Positions 26,285 through 36,485 of a DNA stretch of 64,000 bases are shown here, piece by piece. Under the pieces are notes generated by a model. That model was not told where the DNA came from. It made no database searches and was given only the letters and a program-made list of their open reading frames with translations. Position 1 is the stretch's first letter. The number at the start of each line of letters is the position of its first letter. The position numbers and the translations under genes are program-made. Source of the stretch: Tillandsia leiboldiana (Eukaryota; Streptophyta; Magnoliopsida; Poales; Bromeliaceae); assembly GCA_029204045.2 (NCBI GenBank), contig CM055063.1, positions 43,185,562 to 43,249,561 of the forward strand, written 5' to 3'.

Positions 26285-27709
26285 ATGGGATTCTCATGGA
26301 TCATTCTTTTATTGGTCACTATGGTGCACACTCGGGCCACAAACAAATTAAAGAGAGCTAAGAAAACACAACAAAAATGTGAGTTTCATATGATCAGCGA
26401 CACAGAAGTAGAAGTAGATTGTCAAGAGATAGATTGGACTGAATTAACAGATGATGATGAATCAATGCCCGATGCATCGAAAGAAAAAGCACCCATGGAC
26501 AAAGGTAAAGCACCTATGACTGCACCAACCATCTCGGTGAAAAGGAAACGACTTGCTCGACGGTTTGGAAGAGCACGAGGTTTCATGTCTAACGAATCGA
26601 TTATTCCGGATTCTCCACCTCGTGAGGAACAAGTGTTCGTTAATGCGGATCGCCTAAGGGCATTTGAGAATCGTGAATGCATTGGTGAGAGGCATGTTAA
26701 TATTGAGGCTCTACGAGATCACTCCCCTGAGTTTGGCGTTCTGATTGAACAAGCAAATCTTATTCAAGTTTGTCGATTTCCAGAAGTGCTTGGATACTGT
26801 CTGCATCATGTAAGGGCCTTCTATACAAATGCACGGCACCTTCGAGAAATTGAAAACGGTCCAATGGAATTTTACACGAATATCCAAGGCACAAGATTCA
26901 AAATTACTCCACAATTGATTGGCGAGGTTTTGGGAATGCCTGCCAGCAAGACAGGAGTTAATTACTTGAAGGGAAAGGTTTTGACGAACACTTTGTGGCA
27001 AATGGTTATAAAGGGAATTTGTTTGGAAGGAACGCAATCAACGGAGAAATCGATCAGATCCAAAGAACTTCGTCTTGAGTACCGATTCCTAAACTTCATC
27101 ACCTGTTACAATATCCTTCCAAATTTGCAGACGAAAGTCTTGAGATGGGATCGAATGCTATTTTTGTATCTCTTAGGACATTCGTCTGAGGCAATGGGAT
27201 TGAATATCAACATTCCATACATTATTTGGAATAGAATGACAAGATATGTTGAGCACCCTCATCCCACAGAAAGAATTCCATTTCCACTGATTATAATGAA
27301 GATCTTGAAGAAATTTCAGGTTGATATTACTTCACCGACTTATCATCAATGTTTGGGTATGATCGATGAGTCCACCGTTGTGAAGTCACTTCACAAATTA
27401 CCACATGTTACTCCGACATCGTCCACTGGTAAGAAACCTTGTGTCGGCACCTCGGCCTCACCGTCTCAACAAGCACCTGGCGCGGATGAAGACGCATCAG
27501 TAACTTCGATCTTCAAGCAACAACAGCGCCTATCTCTTGAGCAAGAGCGAATAACCAAAGAACAAAGCCGAATGTCTGAAGAACTCGAGATCATAACCGC
27601 ATCCCAAATTACATTGACCAAGAAAGTAAATTCGATGAAGAAATTGATCAAGAACATGTTCGCTAAGATGGGATATAGTGCGTCTGAGGATTCAGACTCC
27701 GATAATTAA
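26285..27709 (+). CDS. env-like protein of SIRE-D with putative plant transposon protein domain (474 aa)
   Basis: Third gene of a Sirevirus, between pol and the 3' LTR; such genes are called env-like by position only. The frame stays open 105 bp upstream, but that part lies in a probable intron. The N-terminus has a short hydrophobic run (WIILLLVTMV) that could be a weak signal anchor. A second ATG at 26321 (MVHTRATNK) would remove most of it and resembles starts of plant transposon proteins. A basic and then an acidic stretch precede a central domain (about 130-340) with AFYTNAR, TNIQGTRFKITPQLIGEVLG and later IPYIIWNRM. By eye this is the putative plant transposon protein family (Transposase_32, which I recall as PF20167). 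Residues about 408-465 form a coiled coil. I see no fusion peptide or clear C-terminal membrane anchor, so a true envelope role is doubtful. Confidence 0.75.
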   Translation: MGFSWIILLLVTMVHTRATNKLKRAKKTQQKCEFHMISDTEVEVDCQEIDWTELTDDDESMPDASKEKAPMDKGKAPMTAPTISVKRKRLARRFGRARGFMSNESIIPDSPPREEQVFVNADRLRAFENRECIGERHVNIEALRDHSPEFGVLIEQANLIQVCRFPEVLGYCLHHVRAFYTNARHLREIENGPMEFYTNIQGTRFKITPQLIGEVLGMPASKTGVNYLKGKVLTNTLWQMVIKGICLEGTQSTEKSIRSKELRLEYRFLNFITCYNILPNLQTKVLRWDRMLFLYLLGHSSEAMGLNINIPYIIWNRMTRYVEHPHPTERIPFPLIIMKILKKFQVDITSPTYHQCLGMIDESTVVKSLHKLPHVTPTSSTGKKPCVGTSASPSQQAPGADEDASVTSIFKQQQRLSLEQERITKEQSRMSEELEIITASQITLTKKVNSMKKLIKNMFAKMGYSASEDSDSDN

Positions 27710-28445
27710 TTTTTGCTCTAACAATTTTTGTGCAGGCTTTAACCTTTTTTTTTTCAGTTTTTAGGACTTACTCTTAGTTCTAGTTCTTACTTTTAGGAAC
27801 AAATTTTTTGAAACTTCTTGACTCTCCTTAAATTTTTGTGATTTTGGCTTTGTTTGTGACAAAAAGGGGGAGAGAGTTTAGAGAGAACTTGAACAATGAT
27901 GATGTGAATATCGAACTTGAACAATGATGATGTGAATGTGTGAACATCGAGGTAAGTATAACCTCAACTTGAAAGGTAAGTAGAACTTCAACTTTTGGTT
28001 TTCATTTGTTTGAATGCATGCCTCGACTAACTATTCAACTAACTATTTGGGCATGTAATATAACTAACAAGTTGATGTTCACTAACATGACATTTGGTTT
28101 TTGATTGCATAGAAGATATGTTGGTGTTTTAACTATGATCAGTTTACATATCTGAATGTATAAATGTCATGGTAAGTATAAATGAGTATAAACTTTATCT
28201 CTGTATATGGTTTTTGAATGATATAAAATTCTTGAGGTATCTAACGATTTCTTTTGTCAAGAATGATTTCTTTTGCAGAGAGTACAGATGTCTAAGTCTA
28301 GAGTCTGTTTTAGGAGTTTAACTCATGTATTTTATTTTGGATCTCCATTGTAAATTTTTGTTGTATGGTGATAGCAACAAAAATATCTTTTTGAATTTTT
28401 TTTAGTGGATATGTGTTTTGTCACGAAACCGCCAAAGGGGGAGAT
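27710..28445 (+). other. noncoding region between env-like gene and 3' LTR, with two polypurine tracts (SIRE-D)
   Basis: AT-rich, no coding potential. AAAAAGGGGGAGAGAG at 27861-27876 is a polypurine-like tract far from the LTR; AAAGGGGGAGAT at 28434-28445 directly precedes the LTR and is the likely functional tract. Sireviruses are known for several such tracts here. Confidence 0.7.
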
Positions 28446-29785
28446 TGTTACGGAATTTGAGTTGGCGTAGTTTCGTGAAAGTTTCAAGTCTTGAAGATTG
28501 AAGGTGAAGAAAGTTGGATCATTTAACTCAATCTCAAGAAAGAAGAATTCAAAAGGATCAGGTATGTTTAACTAAAGATTTTGTGTGATCCGAATACTTC
28601 TTGTAGTGTAGAAACACTTGGAAGAATCTTTCATTGCATAAAAATCAAAAACTGGACTTGGGACATGTTCAGGATCCGGATCAGGTTGTTCAATCCGGAT
28701 CCCGAAGGTGGTTCGTTCATACACCAGTTCAATCCGGATCGTAGCCTCTCTTGATCCGGATCCCGAACACTGAGTTTACCATTTTCCTTGAACGATCCGG
28801 ATCAGGCTTCGCAATCCGGATCCCGAACGTTGATGTTTGGTGAACTGTATGAACGATCTGGATCAAGCACTTCGATCCGGATCCCGAACCTTCATTTTTC
28901 TGGAACTACCTGACTCGTTACGACGATCCGGATCACAGCTAATCCGATCCGGATCGCCGTTCGTAAAATTTCCAGAAATTGTAGGTTTTTGATTCTTATC
29001 TCCTTCCTAGGGTTTCTAACCTATAAATAGACCCTATGACTCCTTTTCTAGGGTTAAGGAAAATAGCCGTCATATTCATATCTTATTTTATACGGCTCTA
29101 GATCCACATATATAGAAGAAAGGAAATCATTAGAGAATACTCTATGTTTCTTCATCTATATTGATTAGTTTGATTCTAGGTTTTCATACTCACATCTTGA
29201 GTTGAATCAAACTAATGAATACTTAGATGGTATTTCCGATCTATCTTTGATCTAAGTATTCGGCGGATCATCACCACCAAAAACAACGATTTACCCCAAA
29301 AATCGGCGCGTGGATTCGCGTGTCCTTGTGGATTCAAGGTTCAACCGCTCTCGTGGATTCGGAGCGAGGCATGTTCGTGGATTCGAAGGGTGCTATTGGG
29401 TGAAGACCGTGGACTCGGTCGGACGTCGTGGATTCGACGTTGGACGCCGTGGATTCGGCGTTGGGCGCAGATCGTGGATTCGAGAAGCGTCGTGGAGCGA
29501 GCGGAGAAGATCCTCTAGGAGCGTATGGAAAAGGTTGAGTCGTAAGTGTGTACGGTAAATCACCTTGTACGTGTTTTAATTCTAGTGGATTTCGCCGTGT
29601 TATCGGTCCCGTGGTTTTTTACTCCGGTGATGGAGTTTTCCACGTAAAAATCTTGCGAGTTATTTTTATTTCCGCATTGGGTTTTTATCGCAACGATTTT
29701 TGAGTGTTTATACGTTTACACCTATTCACCCCCCTCTAGGTATTTTTTTTCCCCTATTTAGATCCTTATTACATATAACCCAACA
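28446..29785 (+). repeat. 3' LTR of SIRE-D (1340 bp)
   Basis: Starts TGTTACGGAATTTGAG after the polypurine tract and ends ATAACCCAACA. Aligns along its whole length with the SIRE-B 5' LTR; it has one extra palindrome pair. The GTGGATTCG motif array is at about 29309-29490. The five bases after it are CAGCC; the matching left target copy is not in the window. Confidence 0.9.
28673..29029 (+). promoter_or_regulatory. LTR promoter: five palindrome pairs and TATA box (SIRE-D)
   Basis: Decamers or single-base variants start at 28673, 28692, 28731, 28753, 28794, 28813, 28855, 28874, 28925 and 28946. Within-pair spacing is 19, 22, 19, 19 and 21 bp; pairs repeat every 58, 63, 61 and 70 bp. TATAAATA at 29022-29029 is 76 bp after the last start, as in SIRE-B and SIRE-G. 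Confidence 0.75.
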
Positions 29786-30666
29786 CAGCCTACAGCGCCT
29801 TTTGTAGCCCCAACGCCGGCGACTTCGGGACCTACGCCAGGAGCCACAGCCGAAGCCCCTTTGAGAGAGACTGTGATATTACCCACCCCCGTAGAGCCCG
29901 TCGTCGACGCGAGGGAAGCGTCTGTTCAGCAGACCGAACGGGACAGGGTGAGAGCGAATTTGGCGGATTTTCGAAAATACGACCCACCTGTGTTTGAGGG
30001 AGAGACGACCGATCCGTGGGTTATGGAAAAGTAGGTAGATACTATGAAAAAGCTTTTCAAAGATTTGTTGATGGAGGAGTATGAACGGGTCCCCTTGGCC
30101 GTCCACTTCCTTGAGGGAAACGCCCGCATGTGGTGGAAGATGGTGCGCCCGAAACCCTCGAAGGGCACCGCCCTTCCATCATGGACTACGTTCCGAGAAA
30201 GCTGTTTGGGGCGTTTTTCTCCAACAGCGTCAAGCAACAGATGGAGGACGATCTGAAGCACATCTAGCAAGGGAGCAGGACGGTTATGGAGTACCAGCGG
30301 GAGTTTGTAAGATTGGTCAACTGTGTACCCTTTGTCATAAGGGACGATTCCCACAAGGCCCAACTCTTTGTGGATGGTCTACGGAGTGACATCTTCCAGG
30401 TTGTACAAGTGGCGGACTTGCACACATTCCAGAAGGTTGTCGACAGAGCCACTATAGTGGAGCGAGGATTTGCGGTTATGCGTGCCCGACGGGAGGGCTT
30501 TGAGCATGACAGGGACAGGAAGCGACCTCAGTCCTACTCTGGAGGAGGCTATTCCAGCGGAAGCCGACCCCCTAAACATTCGAGATCGCAACGAGGAACT
30601 AGGAGCACACCGACGGGAGGACAAAAGCCGGTGAAGAGGCCTTGCATCATTTGCGGTGGAGCACAC
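29786..30666 (+). pseudogene. gag: REL-E: Gypsy gag relic
   Basis: Translated pieces match a Ty3/Gypsy Gag: DPPVFEGETTDPW, VPLAVHFLEGNARMWW, VKQQMEDDLKH, MEYQREFVRLVN, and a Cys-rich end (KRPCIICGGAHC). In-frame stops occur at about 30032 and 30265, with a shift near 30205. The zinc knuckle is cut at 30666 by the LARD-F LTR, whose left target copy would be CACAC (30662-30666). No LTR of this element is seen; the left edge is the SIRE-D LTR. It is the oldest layer in this part of the window. Confidence 0.8.
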
Positions 30667-31624
30667 TGTCACGCCCCGAGTCCGCCAATTTGTACGGTTC
30701 GGGCACGCCAACAGACCCGCCAATCGAGTAAGACCTTTTTCTACCCGAAAGGAACGGTACCATCCATAATAACACAACAAGTGTATGCGGAAGCTCAATA
30801 TCAGAGTACTAAAAATCACTACAAATTTAAAACTTTCATTCAGTAACAAACAGTTAACGCGGAAATGAAAGCATACAAGAGTGAACCATGCATTAATTTA
30901 TTACACTTTACATCTCTGAAATTGCAATTAAAATTATTATAATTCATTTACATAAATTCCTCACCATACAAAGTTCACTCAAGAAATATATAAATGGGAT
31001 ACCTCTGCTAGACCCTCTAGGTCACTATGCTGCTGGGCCCTTGCCCGTGTCGTATGCCTCGCCGTCTGCATCTGAACCGTCACGACCGCTGCATCCATAC
31101 CTGAACCTGTGGGGAGGTCACCCAAGGGGTGTGAGAACTACAACTGAGTTCCTAGTGGGTTCAACCACCGAGAAAAAGTGTCCTACAACACTTGGTCCAA
31201 TAGAAGCAATAATAATAGTGCTAGGAAACTAAAATCCTCGATATCAAAATGCAGCTATGCAAAATAATATATCACTGTCTGTATATACTCATCGACCCAG
31301 CACTACTCTGTCTAGTCATACTAGGCTACTAAGCACCAACTCGGCCACTATGCCGCTGTACACAGGGTTAAACTAACCCGGCCACCTTGGCCACTCTAGT
31401 TTCTCTTTATTCTTTAAATTCTGGCGCTTTAGTTCAAGTTAACCCTCAGAAATTCTTATCCGACGGGCCCCAGCCCGGTAGTCCTGCTACCATAAGATAA
31501 GATTTCTAAGGTTGCCAATAACACTCGCAAATGTTACCCCGTCCTACGGAAGAAACGTCCCGAATGGGTCTCTACCCGGGAGAGGGGCACTGCCTGCAAC
31601 TCCAACATGGGCCGCGTCTCTCAC

Positions 31625-31882
31625 CGTAGGTCCGCCTGTTTTATCTTTAATTTTCTTTCTTTTCTTTTCTTTTTCTTTCTCTTTTTACTTTAGTTCTTAG
31701 CCTCTTTGCCTTTGAACACTTGCTTTTCTTTCTTATTCGAGCTTATAGCTCCCCGTAGGTCCGCCCGTTTTATCTTTAATTTTCTTTCTTTTCTTTTCTT
31801 TTTCTTTCTCTTTTTACTTTAGTTCTTAGCCTCTTTGCCTTTGAACACTTGCTTTTCTTTCTTATTTGAGCTTATAGCTCCC
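31625..31882. repeat. 129-bp pyrimidine-rich tandem duplication in LARD-F LTR
   Basis: Two copies of a 129-bp unit start at 31625 and 31754 (CGTAGGTCCGCC followed by TTTTATCTTTAATTTTC). The 5' LTR has the same duplication at 58146 and 58275 with the same period, so it predates insertion of LARD-F. Confidence 0.85.
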
Positions 31883-32284
31883 TTTTTGCCACTGGCAAAT
31901 CTCTTTCTCTTTCCTTTGAGCATTTAGCTCTTGCTTTCACTTTAAGCCTTTCGAAAGTACCTCGTCCGACGGGTCACTGCCCAGGGAGTCCTGCTCCACT
32001 TGACGAGTCTCAAATTCGAAGGCGCCATTTACATTCTCTTTATTCTTTTTAGCCACTTTTAGCTTGCTTTTAAACTTTGCCTTTTTACACAAATTTTCTC
32101 TTATCCTAGGTCTCGCCATAAGGATAACTAAGAGTCCCTTGGACTCATGCTATTTCTCTTTCTGTTCTCTTTATCTTAAGCAATTTGCTTGTCTTGCTTA
32201 TTAATCACTTTTAGCTCTATCTTGAGCGATTTGCTTGTCTTGCTTACCAAGCCACTTTTAGCTTTCTCTTAAGCTCTAATTCTT

Positions 32285-33098
32285 TTATCCTAAGTTCTTT
32301 ACTCTAGGATAATCTAGGTGTCTCTAACACCAATTCAGGTTGGAACCTCTTGTTCTCAATTCACAGCCCTTATGCTTTAATTACCCTTAAGGTTTGCACT
32401 ATGTCACAAGGACACTAGTCGCTTTCCATTTTATCAGACTTAGAGTTTATTAACCCTATTTCCATTATCTCTTCATTTCATGTCTCCACACTTGATCCTT
32501 TCCACTTTCCTTTGTTTAACTCTACTGGAAGTTAAACTAGTCTATCCATTTACCCAGACGCCCTATGACTCTCTGGGGTCATGTTCACTAAATTCTTAAC
32601 CGTGGGATCTAATCCCCTTTTTCCTGATTCCACCATGAACTTAGGGTTACACTGACTCTAATTTCCTGTTTTCCCTTTCATGTCTCCACACTTGATCCAT
32701 TTTTCCCATTTTCCTGATTCCTTACTGAATCCTAGAGTCAACTTAACTCTAATTTTCTGTCTGTGAGTTTAAACTCTTCTAGCTCACCTTAGGTTCCCTT
32801 TACCTAAGTTCCATGTCACACTCATTCTAGAGTTCCCTGACTCTATGTTGATCACTAGCTCTCCTTAGGTTTCCTTTTCCTAAGTCCCATATCATATACG
32901 TCCTAGAGTTCCCTGACTCTATGTTGATCACTCTATCCAGTGTCCTTAGGTTATCACCTAAGACCATGCCACTCGTCCACCCTAGGATAACTCCTAAGTT
33001 GATGTCACTCGTCAAACCCCTATACTAGGTTTTCTCCTAGTCTTACTACCAACAAATGTTGTTCCCTTATGTCACGTGATTCCTAGGGTTATACCCTA
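32285..33098. other. array of short perfect hairpins in LARD-F LTR
   Basis: At least ten inverted repeats with 6-8 bp stems and 3-12 nt loops: TTATCCTA/TAGGATAA (32285-32312), TTTAACT/AGTTAAA (32515-32536), TAGAGT/ACTCTA (32734-32752, 32828-32845, 32904-32921), GAGTTTAAACTC (32765-32776), CTTAGGT/ACCTAAG (32788-32808, 32945-32962), CTTAGG/CCTAAG (32864-32884), ACTAGG/CCTAGT (33024-33041) and TAGGGT/ACCCTA (33084-33098). The 5' LTR keeps most of them (about 58806-59620), with many changes in loops. Function unknown. Confidence 0.65.
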
Positions 33099-33483
33099 AC
33101 ATGATCACAATCATAAATAGCTGCAATTATTTTCATTTCATTCATCAAATAGTAATTACTTCTACGCATGCATATTCATCATATATCTTTGGCAACCAAC
33201 AGTTGCACTTTTCCTCTGTGTCCATTTGCACATGGACATCTATTCCTCTATCTCTGGCAACCAACAGTTGCACTTTTTCATCTGAATCCATCTACACATG
33301 CAATCTTAATTATAATTACCTAACGCCTCTAACAGGCTACTATCATGCTTCGAAATCGAAAAGCAAAGGAGCAAGGGGAGAGGTCACCCAATTTCGGCAG
33401 AATCCCCCACCTTGTGATGCCCCCAATTGCATGTAGACACTTGCAATTGGTCTCCGCACGATTCCACTTGTCTCCTCGAGCCT

Positions 33484-34330
33484 GCACGCAAAACGGCGCA
33501 CATCCCTCGAGTCGGCACGCAAAACGGTGCACGACATTAAAAACCCGCACGCAAAATGGTGCACGACATTAAAAACCCGCATGCAAAATGGTGCACGACA
33601 TTAAAAACCCGCACGCAAAACGGTGCACGCCGTTTTTAACCTGCACGCGAAATGGTTCGCGACAACACAGCCTGCACAACAAACGGTGCACGTACCTCGG
33701 GTTTGCACGCAAAGCGGAGCATGCTTCTCTTAAGGTTGCACGCAAAACGGTGCACATCTTTTCTAGCCCTACACGAGAAACGATGCACAATATTAGGGTC
33801 GGCACGCAAAATGATGCACGACAACACGACCTGCACGCGAAACGGTGCACGTACCTTGAATCTGCACGCAAAACGGTGCACGTTTGATTGTAGGGTTGCA
33901 TGCAAAACGGTGCATATTTTTTCTAGCCTTGCACAAAAAACGATGCAAACTATTAGAATCTACATGTAAAACGATGCGCATTGGTCCAACCCGCACGCAA
34001 AACGGAGCACGTACCCCGTATTGACACGCAAAATGGTGCACATCTGACTGTAGGATTGCGCGCAAAATGGTGCGCATTTTTCCAGCCCTACACGAAAAAC
34101 GAGATGCAACGTTTGAGTCTGCACACAAAACGGTGCCCGTTAGTCCAACCTGCACGCAAAACAGAGCACATACCTCGTATTGGCACGCAAAATGGTGCAT
34201 ATTCCTTTCTCAATGTTGCACGCAAAACGGTGCACGTTTTCCGAGTTTGCATCCAAAACTGCGCACATTCGCCGAATCCGCACGCAAAACGGAGCACAAC
34301 TCCCACGAGCTTGCACGCAAAATGAGGCGC
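33484..34330. repeat. minisatellite-like array, core GCACGCAAAACGGTGCAC
   Basis: About twenty degenerate copies of a core with GTGCA...TGCAC symmetry, separated by variable spacers of roughly 10-25 bp. Several early units share the spacer GACATTAAAAACCC. The array keeps several frames open on both strands, producing false Cys-rich ORFs. A related array lies in SOLO-I (46056-46375). Confidence 0.75.
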
Positions 34331-34573
34331 GCCTAAACGCCCCCGACAGTCCGCGCAGCAAAACAGCAGTGTATACTCGGTCCCTAACACGCACAATGGC
34401 ATAGGGTCAAATCCAATGTCCAAAAGGAAACTCCAAAACTGTGCCAAAAATACCGTAAAAATCAACACGCGGGACCTACCTCGACAGCGCCGCGTCGCCC
34501 ATCCGGCTTTTTGGAACACCTTGCGCGTTCCACGGGATCCACGGCGTGCCGCAACACCCCTCGAAACCTCCTG

Positions 34574-34609
<36 letters not shown>

Positions 34610-35116
34610 GCTCGGGTGGAGAAGAAAAGGGAGGAAGAGAAGGTGTGCGCGGAGAGAAGGAAAAATAAAGAGAAGAGAAGAAGAAGGGGTTCCGTGGACC
34701 CGGTCCACGGAGCCCGCGATCCATTCAAATTTGAAAATTTGAATTTTCCCCCAGCCGCGCCTCCTGCGCCACGCGGGTGCGACACCCGCGCGCCACATGG
34801 GCGCGCGCCTCCACGCGGGCCTGCTGCGACCCGCAGCAGCCAGTGGGGCGCTGCCACGTGGCGCCCCACTGGTCGCGCGCGCATGTTTTATCCGTTTTCG
34901 CCCCGTTTTTTGTCCGTTTCTCGCCCGTTTTCGTCCAAATTTGACAGGCAGGCTCCTCTCAGCTTAATTTATCACAGAAAATTTTAAATTTTCAATTTGG
35001 GTCATTTCTGGGTCACCAAAAGTCTCGCTGTATCCAGAATCATTGGCAGACCCCGTTCTCACAATCCGGAAATCCGATCAACACGAAACTATTACTGTGG
35101 CCTTAGAACATACTTA

Positions 35117-36485
35117 TGTAGAGTTATTATAGGATCCACAAGGATCTAAATAGGTACTATCAAACAACTAGAGGGGGGGTGAATAGGTGTAATACTTAAA
35201 AACTCAATCTCAGTGCAAAATAAAAAACAATGCGGAAAATAAAAATAGCACACCGAGATATACGTGGAAACTCCAATCCAGGAGAAAAACCACGGGACCA
35301 ACACGCAATAACAATCCACTAAGAATAGAAGAATAACAAGGTGATTACCGACTCCACGGACTCAAACCCCTCCTTCAGCTTCTTCGGACCTTACGCTGAC
35401 CGGTTGGATATCCGCGCAATAACAATCCCTAAGAAAAGAAGAATAACAAGGTGATTACCGTCTCCACGGATTTAACCCCTCCTTCAATTTCTTGGACCTC
35501 GCGCTCCACCGTTTTGCTCGTCCACTGCTCACGTTCGAATCCACGAACGCACGCTTCGAATCCACGAAACGCCTTTAGCACACCGAATCCACGATGCCAC
35601 GTCGAATCCACGACGCAAACTCAGTCGATAAGAATATTGACTTCGATGGTGATCCTTTGCTTAGATTATCAATGAAGATCCATGGGAAAAATCTCTAAGC
35701 AAAGATTAGATCAATTCGACAAAAGATAGATCTTGGAAGAACCGTCGAATTGACCTAAAAGAGGCTATTAAGAAGAACAATGAAAACCTAGCCTCTAGGG
35801 TTGCTCTCAAATGTTTTATAAAAAGATCGGCCGTAGCACCCACGTTCTTGAGAAACCCTAAGTGTCTATTTATAGTTTAGAAACCTTTGGAAAGAGATAA
35901 GAATCAAAAACTTACCTTATCTGGAAATTTTCAGGACGGCGATCCGGATCGGATTTACTGCGATCCGGATCGTCGTAACGAGATTGACGATTCCAGAAAA
36001 CCAAGGGTTCGGGATCCGGATCGCATTGCCCGATCCGGATCGTTCATACAAATCAGAAAACTTAACATTCGGGATCCGGATCGGAAATTGCATGGATCCG
36101 GATCGAAGTCTTGTATGAAGCAACAACCTTCGGGATCCGGATCGTTGGCCCTGATCCGGATCCTGAACATGTCCGAACACCAGTTTTTGATTATTATGAA
36201 ATTAAAAATTCTTCCAAGTGTTTCTATACTATAAGAAAGTATCACCAAAATTATTTAGTTAACCATACCTGATCCTTTTGAATACTTTCTTCTTGAGATT
36301 GATGTAACTGATCCACAATTCTTCAACTTCAATCTTCAAGATTCAAGACACTGAGTGTCAACTTGAGCTCTTGTTGAATCTTCTCTAAGTCTTTGATTGC
36401 TGATTGACAATTTGATCCCTTTAAGACTCCGACTCAACTCACTGACATGACTCACGAAATATGCCAACACCAAAATGCCGTAACA
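35117..36485 (-). repeat. 3' LTR of SIRE-G (1369 bp)
   Basis: On the minus strand it begins TGTTACGGCATTTTGG and ends CCTATAATAACTCTACA. It contains a promoter like that of SIRE-B: TATAAATA at 35867-35874 (minus) and eight GATCCGGATC decamers starting (plus coordinates) at 35941, 35962, 36013, 36032, 36073, 36095, 36134 and 36153, in four pairs. The GTGGATTCG motifs lie at about 35536-35613. Confidence 0.92.
35867..36162 (-). promoter_or_regulatory. LTR promoter: four palindrome pairs and TATA box (SIRE-G 3' LTR)
   Basis: Pairs are spaced 21, 19, 22 and 19 bp. The nearest decamer starts (minus strand, 35950) 76 bp before the TATA start (35874), the same distance as in SIRE-B and SIRE-D although the LTRs are otherwise diverged. 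Confidence 0.75.

Larger units (their letters stand above)
22740..29785 (+). mobile_element. SIRE-D: Sirevirus-type Copia element, 5' part missing, contains gap, env-like gene intact
   Basis: Parts in order: protease/integrase remnant, 100-N gap, reverse transcriptase C-terminus and RNase H, post-pol block, palindrome promoter, env-like gene, polypurine tract and 3' LTR. The 5' LTR and gag are absent; the left border is the TEK-C LTR. By comparison with SIRE-B the gap should hide about 1.1 kb (rest of integrase and first half of reverse transcriptase). The 3' LTR is followed by CAGCC and a Gypsy gag relic. Confidence 0.85.
30667..35116 (-). repeat. 3' LTR of LARD-F, U5-side portion
   Basis: Begins TGTCACGCCCCGAG and runs to the SIRE-G target site ACTTA (35112-35116). 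No gene. It holds a pyrimidine-rich 129-bp duplication, an array of short hairpins, a minisatellite-like array with core GCACGCAAAACGGTGCAC, a CT microsatellite (34575-34606), and a GC-rich part with the G-box palindrome GCCACGTGGC near 34853. The part from about 33420 to 35080 is the reverse complement of the left half of SOLO-I, so the two LTR families are related. Confidence 0.85.

Noticed and set aside
28673..28955. Regularly spaced short repeats reminiscent of a CRISPR array
   Set aside because: The repeats are 10-bp palindromes with uneven pair spacing, inside a eukaryotic LTR promoter, with related spacers. No cas genes; wrong type of genome.
33569..34336. Several overlapping open frames on both strands with repeated Cys or Lys/Arg motifs
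   Set aside because: They follow from the GCACGCAAAACGG array, whose units lack stops in several frames. No start context, domain or codon bias supports a protein; repeat arrays explain them.
34088..34987. Possible host gene in the GC-rich part of the LARD-F LTR
   Set aside because: The segment is the reverse complement of the SOLO-I LTR and carries a CT microsatellite. No exon structure or known domain is visible.
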